64,000 nucleotides of DNA, from positions 1 through 64,000 of the forward strand of contig CAVXAB010000006.1 of assembly GCA_963759545.1 (NCBI GenBank), given 5' to 3'. Of the stretch, positions 19,299-26,651 are shown in pieces. Under the pieces are notes generated by a model. It was not told where the DNA came from. It saw nothing but the letters and a program-made list of their open reading frames with translations, and made no database searches. This DNA comes from Trebonia sp963759545. GTDB lineage: Bacteria > Actinomycetota > Actinomycetes > Streptosporangiales > Streptosporangiaceae. The position numbers and the translations under genes are program-made. Every line of letters starts with the position of its first letter. The stretch's first letter is position 1.

Positions 19299-21488
19299 CT
19301 ACCTGAGTCCCGCCGCCGAGTCCAGCAGGCCATCGGCCGACCCGATGAGCGCGTCGGCTTCCCTGACGTTGACCGGCCGGCCGCCGAAGGCCGCGCCGTA
19401 CAGCTCGTCCTTCATCGCCGCGACGATCTCGTCCCGCTGCTTGCCGAGCCCAGCCAGCTGGGTCTCCAGCCTGGTGTAGGTGGCGTCGGCGGGCGAGGAC
19501 GACTCGAGCGCCTTGGTCGACGCCGCGAGCGTGTCAAGCCCGAACGGCCCGACCGGCGCGTTGATGGCGGTGAACGCGTCGCCGAGCTTGACCAGCGTCG
19601 GGTACGCCGTCCGCAGCGACCAGGGCAGCGCGCTCCTGGAGAGCACCTCGGTGAGCACCCGTCCGTCCGGCGTGTAGTCATCGTGCAGGCCGAGCAGTTC
19701 CATCATCGTCGGCTGGATGTCGGTGTGGTCGGACCAGATGGAGCTGTTCACCCCGAGGTCGCGCACCCCGGGACCGACCAGCCCGAGGAAGGTGGTGTTG
19801 ATCTTCGACGCGACGTCGCCGTGGTTCCACGCGTCACCGCCGGACGGCTCGCTCACGCAGGACGTCCCGCAGGAGGAAGAGCCGCTGCTGAGCCAGAAAT
19901 CGGTGTTACCGAACAGCGCCACCGTGGGAGTCCGCTTCGGGTCCCCGGTGATCATGTGCAGCAGGTTCAACTCCACGGGATCGGCCTCGTAGTTGATGAG
20001 CGGTACGGTCTTCCCGGTCGCCAGGTCGTCGGCCGTGAGCCCGCCGGACGTCCGCTCCAGGGTCCGCACCGCGGGAACGGCCGGGGCGGGCTGGTTGTGG
20101 ACGTAGACGATGGGCGCGGAGTCGGCCGACACGTCGAACGGCGTCGTGACGCCCTTGGCGGCGAGCAAGCCGGTGAGGTTCCCGTCCACCTCGCCGACGT
20201 TCTTGTAGGTGCACGGGACCGTGACGCCGTCGCAGCCAGCCGGCGACGGCGCGCCGCCGACGAAGTGGTCGCCCTCGTCCGCCGTGACCAGGAACAGCGT
20301 GTTGGCCTTGGTGATGCCGTGCGCCGCGAGCCCGGCGAAGAACTGACCGAACGCCGCGTTCTCCTGCTTCAGCTGCGACTCGTACGTGGCCGAGCCAGGG
20401 CCGAGGCCCGCTCCCGTGGTCCACGAGTCATGCACGTCGGATAGGTAGGTGAACGTGACGGGGACGCCGTGCGTCTGCATGTCCAGCGTGTAGGCGAGCG
20501 CGTTCGGCCCGGTCATCCCGTCGTAGCCGGGGAACCCGACGTTGCCGTTGGAGTCCTTGATGACCGCGCCTTCGAGGTTCTGCACCGGGCCGGACGGCGA
20601 CAGCAGCGGGTCGATGTACTTCGCGCCGAAGAGCGCCTTGTACCCCGGGTACCCGCCGGGCTCGTCCGGCAGGTTGTCGGCCACCGCGTGGTACTTCGCG
20701 CACACGGCCGAGCCGAGCGCGCAGTGCACCGACAGGCCCTCGTAGTCGGCCGTTGCCTTCGCCTGCCCGGCGTCGGACGGGTTCTCGGCCTCCTTGGCGT
20801 CCGCCGAGTTCGCACCGAACAGCAGCGGAACGTCGGGCTGCGTGTTCTCGATCTCGGTGTTCGCCGCCGCGACCGAGCCGAAGTCACAGCCCGCCCGGGT
20901 GTAGGGAACCCACGGCGCGGGGGGCGTCTGCCCGTTCTGCCCGACCAGGTTGGTGGTCGAGTCGCCCGCCGGCGCGCTCGCCGGCCCGGTGTTGTAGTCC
21001 ACGATCGGGTCGGTCCAGTAGGCGAAGTCCCCGGCCTCGTCGGTGCCGCCGTTCTTCGCCCCCGTGTAGTACTGGTACTCATTGGCCACCGCGAGCCCCT
21101 GGTCGCTTGGGTACAGGCCGCTCTCTGACGTCACGATGTCGTCGGCGGTGTGCGCGATCAGCGGGGTGTGCTCCTGGGAGAGCAGCGTCCCTGAACCGGT
21201 GATGAACGAGAGCAGGTTGGCATCTGCTCCAGGTCGCTGGCACGTTGGGGTTGTCCCGGAGTAATGCACGTTGTCGAACTGCAGGTAGATGACGTGCTGG
21301 ATCTTCCCGCCGGCCAGGTCGCAGGCCGGGCCCAGCGGAGCCGCGGCACCAGCGGAAGCCGCCCAGCGGCGGAGGCCGGGAACGCCGCCCGCGATCAGGC
21401 CGACCGCGAGGGTGCCGCCGGCCAGCGCGGCGATCGGCTTGCGCGACCGCCAGCGACGGAGTGAGATCGAGGATCTTGGTACGCGCAT
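19299..21488 (-). CDS. Secreted alkaline-phosphatase/sulfatase-fold hydrolase
   Basis: About 729 aa from ATG 21488, with GGAGG 9 bases upstream. The N-terminus has Arg-rich n-region SISLRRWRSRKPIAALAGG and hydrophobic TLAVGLIAGGVPG, a signal peptide or anchor. The mature part fits the alkaline-phosphatase superfamily: QHVIYLQFDNVHYSG near the start, TLFLVTADEGDHFVGGAPSP (metal-ligand D..H region), and WSDHTDIQPTMMELLGLHDD (typical C-terminal metal-site segment). Cys pairs (CDGVTVPC, CGTSC) suggest extracellular disulfides. Substrate unknown. A direct repeat resembling PhoP sites lies about 140 bases upstream. The frame is intact. Confidence 0.8.
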   Translation of the reverse strand: MRVPRSSISLRRWRSRKPIAALAGGTLAVGLIAGGVPGLRRWAASAGAAAPLGPACDLAGGKIQHVIYLQFDNVHYSGTTPTCQRPGADANLLSFITGSGTLLSQEHTPLIAHTADDIVTSESGLYPSDQGLAVANEYQYYTGAKNGGTDEAGDFAYWTDPIVDYNTGPASAPAGDSTTNLVGQNGQTPPAPWVPYTRAGCDFGSVAAANTEIENTQPDVPLLFGANSADAKEAENPSDAGQAKATADYEGLSVHCALGSAVCAKYHAVADNLPDEPGGYPGYKALFGAKYIDPLLSPSGPVQNLEGAVIKDSNGNVGFPGYDGMTGPNALAYTLDMQTHGVPVTFTYLSDVHDSWTTGAGLGPGSATYESQLKQENAAFGQFFAGLAAHGITKANTLFLVTADEGDHFVGGAPSPAGCDGVTVPCTYKNVGEVDGNLTGLLAAKGVTTPFDVSADSAPIVYVHNQPAPAVPAVRTLERTSGGLTADDLATGKTVPLINYEADPVELNLLHMITGDPKRTPTVALFGNTDFWLSSGSSSCGTSCVSEPSGGDAWNHGDVASKINTTFLGLVGPGVRDLGVNSSIWSDHTDIQPTMMELLGLHDDYTPDGRVLTEVLSRSALPWSLRTAYPTLVKLGDAFTAINAPVGPFGLDTLAASTKALESSSPADATYTRLETQLAGLGKQRDEIVAAMKDELYGAAFGGRPVNVREADALIGSADGLLDSAAGLR

Positions 21489-22220
21489 CTCGGAGTGCCT
21501 CCACCACGTGAAGACCCGCCCCGACGCGGGTCTGGCCAGCCAAACGTAAGCGGGCAAGGCCATGGCGAAGCGGCACCGTGCCTGCCGGCGACTGAAATTC
21601 AGCTGAAGGAGATGTGAATGAAACCTTCACGTTATCTTCACGGCAAAGCGATCGCCGAATGATCCAGGCAACGTGCGGTTTCTCACCCGTGCTCAACCGG
21701 TCCGAGGGGGCACGCCGTGCTACACGGCGCGCGTTCGTTACAGCACAACGCGTCAGAATGTTTCCGCAATGTGTCAAATCCGCGATTTCGGCGGAGGCGG
21801 GACTGGCGGGCATGAAAATGGCGTCAAGTGGGTAAAGCGCCCGAGCTCAAGTCCGCCGTGGCCGTCGGCGCCCCGTCGGCCTAACATGTAAACGAAACAG
21901 TCTTCCCAGGTCAGCATGGGTTCGACTAGCCTTTTTGGCATTGTGTAGCATATCGGCATTCCCTGCTGCAAACTAATTAGGCGCGGGCAATGCCGCCTGA
22001 GAAGGGATCGCCGCGCCGTTTCCCTGACAGGCCCGTCATACTTCTCCGACGAGCGCGTCAGGTGACGCGGGTGTCATTGTTTGCATTTATTTCTGAGCTG
22101 TGCCCAAATAGACAGGTGACAGGCACAGGGGCAGGCCGTGCGGGGAGTAGCGGCACAGGCGGGGCAGACACAGCCGAGGCAGGCACGGCCGGGGCACCCG
22201 GGCGCGAGGAGGCAGTCGCC
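21489..22220. other. Divergent intergenic region between phosphatase-fold gene and hopanoid operon
   Basis: About 730 bases, with lower GC at 21600-22100 than the flanking genes. It must hold promoters in both directions. Open frames on the plus strand extend upstream of hpnC to 21990, but their residues do not resemble HpnC. Apart from the direct repeat at 21625 I can assign no element with confidence. Confidence 0.5.
21625..21646 (+). promoter_or_regulatory. Tandem CTTCAC direct repeat, possible PhoP-type site
   Basis: Two 11-base units, CTTCACGTTAT and CTTCACGGCAA, begin exactly 11 bases apart. Streptomyces PHO boxes are 11-base direct repeats centred on GTTCAC-like cores. The repeat lies about 140 bases upstream of a phosphatase-fold secreted protein but in opposite orientation to it. 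Resemblance only. Confidence 0.3.
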
Positions 22221-23099
22221 GTGGCGGCGCGGGTCTCGCTTGCCGTCGCGGCGAAGGCGTCCGCCGAGAACTTTCCCGTCGCGCTGCGCGTGCTGCCCAA
22301 GCGCTGGCGTGCCCACCTGACCGCCCTCTACGGCTTCGCCAGGCTCACCGACGACATCGGTGACGAGCCGCTGCCAGGCATGCCGCACGACGCGGCACAG
22401 GAAACGATCACCACGACCCGCCTCAAGCTCCTAGACGAACTGCAAGGCGACGTGGCGCGGATCTACGACGACAAGGCGCCAGAGCCTGACCTGGATGCCA
22501 TTAAGGCACTCAAGCGCACCGTCAAGGACTGCGCGATCCCCGCCGAGCCGTTCTACGACCTCATCCAGGCCAACCGCCAGGACCAGCTCGTCGCCAGGTA
22601 CGACACGTACCAGGAGCTTGCGGACTACTGCAAGCTGTCCGCGAATCCGGTCGGCCAGGTGGTGCTTTACATCATGCGGGCGGCGACTCCTGAGCGCATC
22701 GCGGCCTCCGATAGCATCTGCACTGCCCTGCAGATCATCGAGCACACGCAGGACGTCGCGGAGGACCTCGCCAACGACAGGATCTACCTGCCAAGGCAAG
22801 ACATGGACGCCTACCAGGTGACCGAGGCGGACCTCGCGGAGAAGACCGCGAGCAAGCGGGTCAGGGACCTCGTCAAGTTCGAGGCGGACCGCGCGCGGCG
22901 GCTTCTCGACGACGGCGCCCCGCTGGTGGGGACGCTGAAGGGCGCGGCCAGGATCGCCATCGCGGGCTACGTGGCCGGCGGCCGCGCGACCCTGAAGGCG
23001 ATCGAGGCCGGCGGCTACGATGTCCTGCGCAGCACGCCGCGGCCGGGCAAAGCCGACACGCTCGCCATGATGGCGAGCTGCTACTTCAAGGGGAGGTGA
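22221..23099 (+). CDS. hpnC: Hydroxysqualene synthase
   Basis: Second enzyme of the HpnCDE squalene route; it converts presqualene diphosphate to hydroxysqualene. I choose GTG 22221 because GAGGAGG lies 8 bases upstream and the product (VAARVSLAVAAKASAENFPV, 292 aa) matches the family; the open frame extends further upstream but looks non-coding. Trans-isoprenyl-diphosphate-synthase-like signatures are ALYGFARLTDDIGDE (first Asp-rich site) and HTQDVAEDLANDRIYLPRQD (second site). It overlaps hpnD by 4 bases (GTGA) and is the first gene of a tightly packed operon. Confidence 0.95.
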   Translation: MAARVSLAVAAKASAENFPVALRVLPKRWRAHLTALYGFARLTDDIGDEPLPGMPHDAAQETITTTRLKLLDELQGDVARIYDDKAPEPDLDAIKALKRTVKDCAIPAEPFYDLIQANRQDQLVARYDTYQELADYCKLSANPVGQVVLYIMRAATPERIAASDSICTALQIIEHTQDVAEDLANDRIYLPRQDMDAYQVTEADLAEKTASKRVRDLVKFEADRARRLLDDGAPLVGTLKGAARIAIAGYVAGGRATLKAIEAGGYDVLRSTPRPGKADTLAMMASCYFKGR

Positions 23100-24037
23100 C
23101 GGTGAACGCCGAAGAGGCCTACGCCCAGTGCGAGCAGATCACCTGGGAGCAGGCAAGGAACTTTGCCTATGGCATCAGGCTGCTGCCACCGGACAAGCGC
23201 CGTGCCCTCGCCGCCGTCTACGCCTACGCGCGAAGGATCGACGACATCGGCGACGGCGATCTTCCCGCGGGGGAGAAGACGGCGCAGCTCGAAGCCGCGA
23301 GGCAGCAGGTCGCCGCGCTGGTCGCCAGGGTCAAGGGTGACGCCCAAGACCCAGCAGCCGCCGCGCTTGACGACACCGACCCCGTCCTTGTCGCCCTCAC
23401 CGACGTCGGCGCCCGCTTCCAGGCGCCGCTCGAGGCGTTCGAGGAGCTCATCGACGGGTGCCTCGCGGATGTCAACCAGGCCACCTACGAGACCTTCGAC
23501 GACCTGCTCTGGTACTGCCGCTGCGTCGCGGGCAGCATCGGGCGCCTCAGCCTCGGCATCTACGGCGCCACGCACCCGGAGAGCCAGAACAAGCTGGCCG
23601 ATGACCTCGGCGTCGCGCTCCAGCTGACGAACATCCTGCGCGACGTTCGCGAGGACTTCCTCAACAACCGGATTTACCTGCCGAAAGAGGACCTAGACAA
23701 GTTCGGCATCGAGTTCGCCCCCTTTGGCGAGCCCGAGCCGTTCCCCGGCGAGACCATGCAGGCCAGGTTCGCCAACCTGGTCGAGTTCGAGGCCAACCGC
23801 GCCCGCGAGTGGTACGGCAGCGGCCTGCGGCTGCTCGCCACGATCGACCGGCGCAGCGCGGCGTGCACGGGCGCGATGGCCGGCATCTACCGCCGCCTCC
23901 TCGAGCGGATCGCGCGCAACCCGCACGCCGTCCTCGAGGGCCGCATGTCCCTGCCGGGCGGCGAGAAGGCCCTCGTGGCGGCGCAGGCCCTGGCCGGCTT
24001 CGACCGGTGGAAGTACCGCAAGGGAGCACTGCGGTGA
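23096..24037 (+). CDS. hpnD: Presqualene diphosphate synthase
   Basis: Head-to-head condensation of two farnesyl diphosphates to presqualene diphosphate. 313 aa. First Asp-rich motif AYARRIDDIGDGD (Asp49, 50, 53), second motif LTNILRDVREDFLNNRIYLP, and CRCVAGSIGRLSLGIYG in between. GTG 23096 overlaps the hpnC stop; a second in-frame GTG lies at 23102. The family contains squalene and phytoene synthases, but the hpnC/hpnE/shc neighbours fix the hopanoid assignment. Intact. Confidence 0.95.
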   Translation: MTVNAEEAYAQCEQITWEQARNFAYGIRLLPPDKRRALAAVYAYARRIDDIGDGDLPAGEKTAQLEAARQQVAALVARVKGDAQDPAAAALDDTDPVLVALTDVGARFQAPLEAFEELIDGCLADVNQATYETFDDLLWYCRCVAGSIGRLSLGIYGATHPESQNKLADDLGVALQLTNILRDVREDFLNNRIYLPKEDLDKFGIEFAPFGEPEPFPGETMQARFANLVEFEANRAREWYGSGLRLLATIDRRSAACTGAMAGIYRRLLERIARNPHAVLEGRMSLPGGEKALVAAQALAGFDRWKYRKGALR

Positions 24038-25620
24038 AGGTCGTCGTGATCGGCGGCGGCCTGGCGGGCATCACCGCCGCGGTCGCGCTCGCAAAGGCGA
24101 AGCACGAGGTCACGCTCCTCGAGGCCAAGCCCAGGCTGGGCGGCGCGACGATGTCATTCAACCGCGACGGCCTGGTCATCGACACGGGCCAGCACGTGTT
24201 CCTGCGCTGCTGCACCGCCTACCGCGGCCTGCTTGACCGCCTTGGCATGGCGGCGCACGCCCCGCTACAGCCCCGCTTCGACGTGACGGTGCTTGCCCCG
24301 GGGAAAAGGGCGGGCTTGAGGCGGCGCCGCGTCCCCGCGCCGCTGCACATGCTGCCGGCTCTCCTCGGCTACCCGTTCTTGAATACTCCGCAGCGACTTC
24401 GGCTTGCGCTGGCCGCCCTCGCCTTCCGCCGACTCAACGAGGCGGACCAGAAGACGGACGAACTCCGCCTCGGCGACTGGCTTGAGGCCCACGGCCAGGA
24501 CGAGCGCACGCGGCGCGTGCTCTGGGACCTGTTCTCCGTCTCCTCGCTGAACGTCCCTGGAGACGACGCGAGCCTCGCCCTCGCCGCCGTCGTGGTGAAG
24601 ACGGGCCTGCTTGGCGACGCGGACGCGGCCGACATCGGCGTGCCCACGCTCCCGCTCGGCGAACTGCACGGCACCGCGGCCGCCCGCGTGCTCGGCAAGC
24701 TGGGCGCGACGGTCCGCCTGCAGACGAAGGTCGCCGCGATCGAGCCAACGGGCGAAGGCGAGTTCCGCATCAAGCTGGCGCGCTCCGACGCCGAGCCCGA
24801 CGACTCAGCCGGGGCCGCGGGAGGGCTTGGGGAGGTCGTCCCCCCGGGCGAGCACAGTGAGGGGTCGTCCCGGGAGCCGCGCGCCCGATACGATGGCCGG
24901 TTCTGCCATCGGGCGCGCAGCGGGGGACGTCGTCGAGCCCTGCTCGCCGACGCCGTGGTGCTCGCGGTGCCGCATGAGCAGGCCGCGAAGCTGATACCGG
25001 CCGGCGCGCTCCCCGCGGAGACCGTCGACGGCTGGGCCGGCCTCGGCGCTGCCCCGATCGTGAACGTGCACGTCATCTACGACCGCAAGGTGATGGACGT
25101 CCCGTTCGCGGCGGGCGTCGACTCCCCGGTGCAGTGGGTGTTCGACAGGACGCGCATCTCCGGCATGCACGCGCGCGGCGACGACGGCCAGTACCTGGCG
25201 ATCTCGCTGTCGGCCGCCGACGAGTACGCGAGCACGCCGGTCGCCGACCTGCGCGAGAAGTTCGTACCTGCGCTGGCCGAGCTGTTCCCCGCGGCCAAGG
25301 ACGCGACCGTGACCGAGTTCTTCGTCACCCGTGAGAAGCGGGCGACGTTCCGCCAGGTGCCCGGCACCGCGAAGCTCCGCCCGAAGGCCGCGACCGGGCT
25401 CCCCGGCCTGGTCCTGGCGGGTTCATGGACCGACACCGGCTGGCCCGACACGATGGAGGGCGCGGTCCGCAGCGGCCTGAACGCGGTGATCGCGTTGGTT
25501 TCCCCCAGGGGGCGACTCCCCGTACCCCAAGGAACAAACAGTCAAATTTCTGAATTGGCTGAGAATATTGGAACCGAAGTGAAGACCGAACAAGCGGATG
25601 AGAGGGAGGTGCGCTCGTGA
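24034..25620 (+). CDS. hpnE: Hydroxysqualene dehydroxylase (FAD-dependent squalene desaturase type)
   Basis: Flavoprotein completing squalene formation from hydroxysqualene. GTG 24034 overlaps the hpnD stop by 4 bases. The N-terminal dinucleotide fold is VVVIGGGLAGITAAVALAKA, followed by HEVTLLEAKPRLGGATMSF; the C-terminal FAD motif is GLPGLVLAGSWTDTGWPDTM. Two oddities. Around residues 260-300 (24829-24945) there is an inserted-looking Gly/Arg-rich stretch with an inverted repeat at the DNA level. The C-terminus after NAVIALV carries a tail (SPRGRLPVPQGTNSQ onward) encoded by a GC-rich dispersed motif. The rest is typical. Confidence 0.93.
   Translation: MKVVVIGGGLAGITAAVALAKAKHEVTLLEAKPRLGGATMSFNRDGLVIDTGQHVFLRCCTAYRGLLDRLGMAAHAPLQPRFDVTVLAPGKRAGLRRRRVPAPLHMLPALLGYPFLNTPQRLRLALAALAFRRLNEADQKTDELRLGDWLEAHGQDERTRRVLWDLFSVSSLNVPGDDASLALAAVVVKTGLLGDADAADIGVPTLPLGELHGTAAARVLGKLGATVRLQTKVAAIEPTGEGEFRIKLARSDAEPDDSAGAAGGLGEVVPPGEHSEGSSREPRARYDGRFCHRARSGGRRRALLADAVVLAVPHEQAAKLIPAGALPAETVDGWAGLGAAPIVNVHVIYDRKVMDVPFAAGVDSPVQWVFDRTRISGMHARGDDGQYLAISLSAADEYASTPVADLREKFVPALAELFPAAKDATVTEFFVTREKRATFRQVPGTAKLRPKAATGLPGLVLAGSWTDTGWPDTMEGAVRSGLNAVIALVSPRGRLPVPQGTNSQISELAENIGTEVKTEQADEREVRS
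25502..25528. repeat. GC-rich dispersed motif at the hpnE 3' end
   Basis: CCCCCAGGGGGCGACTCCCC then GTACCCC, a member of the GGGGGCGACCCCCGTACCCC motif also at 30543, 42650 and 57651. It begins where the conserved part of HpnE ends and supplies the codons of its tail. Confidence 0.65.
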
Positions 25621-26633
25621 CGGTCGTGATGCCCGCTGGCGTCGCCGTGGCGCGTGACCTGGTCGGCCCGGCCACTGAGGCCGCGATCAACCGGCTGAGC
25701 CCCCGCGTTCGCCGGGTGGCCGCCTACCACTACGGCCTCGCCGACGCGCAAGGCAACCCGGTGCGCGTGGGGAGCGGCAAGGCGCTGCGTCCCGCGCTCG
25801 CCCTGCTCTCCGCCCGCGCCGCGGGCGTGGCCCCCGAGCGCGGGGTAAGCGCCGCGGTCGCGGTCGAGCTTGTGCACAACTTCTCGCTGCTGCACGACGA
25901 CATCATGGACGGTGACACCGAGCGGCGGCACCGCCCGACCGCCTGGACCGTTTTCGGCGTCGGCGCGGCGATCCTCGCCGGGGACGCGATGCTCGCCCTG
26001 GCGAACGACCTGCTGCTTGAGGACACGGCCCCTGGCGGCCTGTGGGCGGCGCGCTGCCTGTCCACCGCCGTGACGCGGCTGATCGCCGGGCAGGGCGAGG
26101 ACCTGGCGTTCGAGGAGCGCGGGGACGTGACCCTGCCCGAGTGCATCGAGATGGCAGGCGACAAGACGGCCGCGCTGATGGCCTGCGCCTGCACGATCGG
26201 CGCGGTCCACGTGGGCGCGTCGCCCGAGCTGGCGATGGGGCTCGCCGAGTTCGGCGGCCATGTGGGCCTGGCGTTCCAGCTCACCGACGACCTGCTCGGC
26301 ATCTGGGGCGCGACCGAGGTCACCGGCAAGCCGGTCCGCGCCGACCTGCGCGCGCGGAAGAAGTCGCTCCCCGTCGTGGCCGCGCTGACCAGCGGCGCAC
26401 CGGAGGCCGCCGAGCTGAAGGCGCTGCTCGCCCGCGAGGACGACCTGTCGGAGGACGACCTGATCCGCGCCGCCGACCTGATCGTCGCCGCCGGAGGCAA
26501 GGCCTGGGCGGAGAAGGAGGCCGACGACCGCCTGGCGGCCGCCGCCGCCTCACTCGACGGCATCGGCATCCCCGGCGACGTCAGGGCCGAGCTCCTGGCC
26601 ATCGCCGAGTTCATCACCGCCCGCCAGTGGTAA
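25617..26633 (+). CDS. Polyprenyl diphosphate synthase of the hopanoid operon
   Basis: Elongating trans-prenyl transferase (FPP/GGPP synthase family), supplying allylic diphosphate to the operon. 338 aa. First Asp-rich motif SLLHDDIMDGD (Asp94, 95, 98); second region FQLTDDLLGIWG (Asp224, 225), where the usual last Asp of DDxxD is replaced by Gly, as in related actinobacterial synthases. KALRPALALLSAR and RRHRPTAWTVFG are also conserved. GTG 25617 overlaps the hpnE stop by 4 bases. Chain length cannot be fixed from sequence; C15 would be needed for squalene. Confidence 0.9.
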   Translation: MTVVMPAGVAVARDLVGPATEAAINRLSPRVRRVAAYHYGLADAQGNPVRVGSGKALRPALALLSARAAGVAPERGVSAAVAVELVHNFSLLHDDIMDGDTERRHRPTAWTVFGVGAAILAGDAMLALANDLLLEDTAPGGLWAARCLSTAVTRLIAGQGEDLAFEERGDVTLPECIEMAGDKTAALMACACTIGAVHVGASPELAMGLAEFGGHVGLAFQLTDDLLGIWGATEVTGKPVRADLRARKKSLPVVAALTSGAPEAAELKALLAREDDLSEDDLIRAADLIVAAGGKAWAEKEADDRLAAAAASLDGIGIPGDVRAELLAIAEFITARQW

Positions 26634-26651
26634 CGGAGCAGTGACAGGGAA

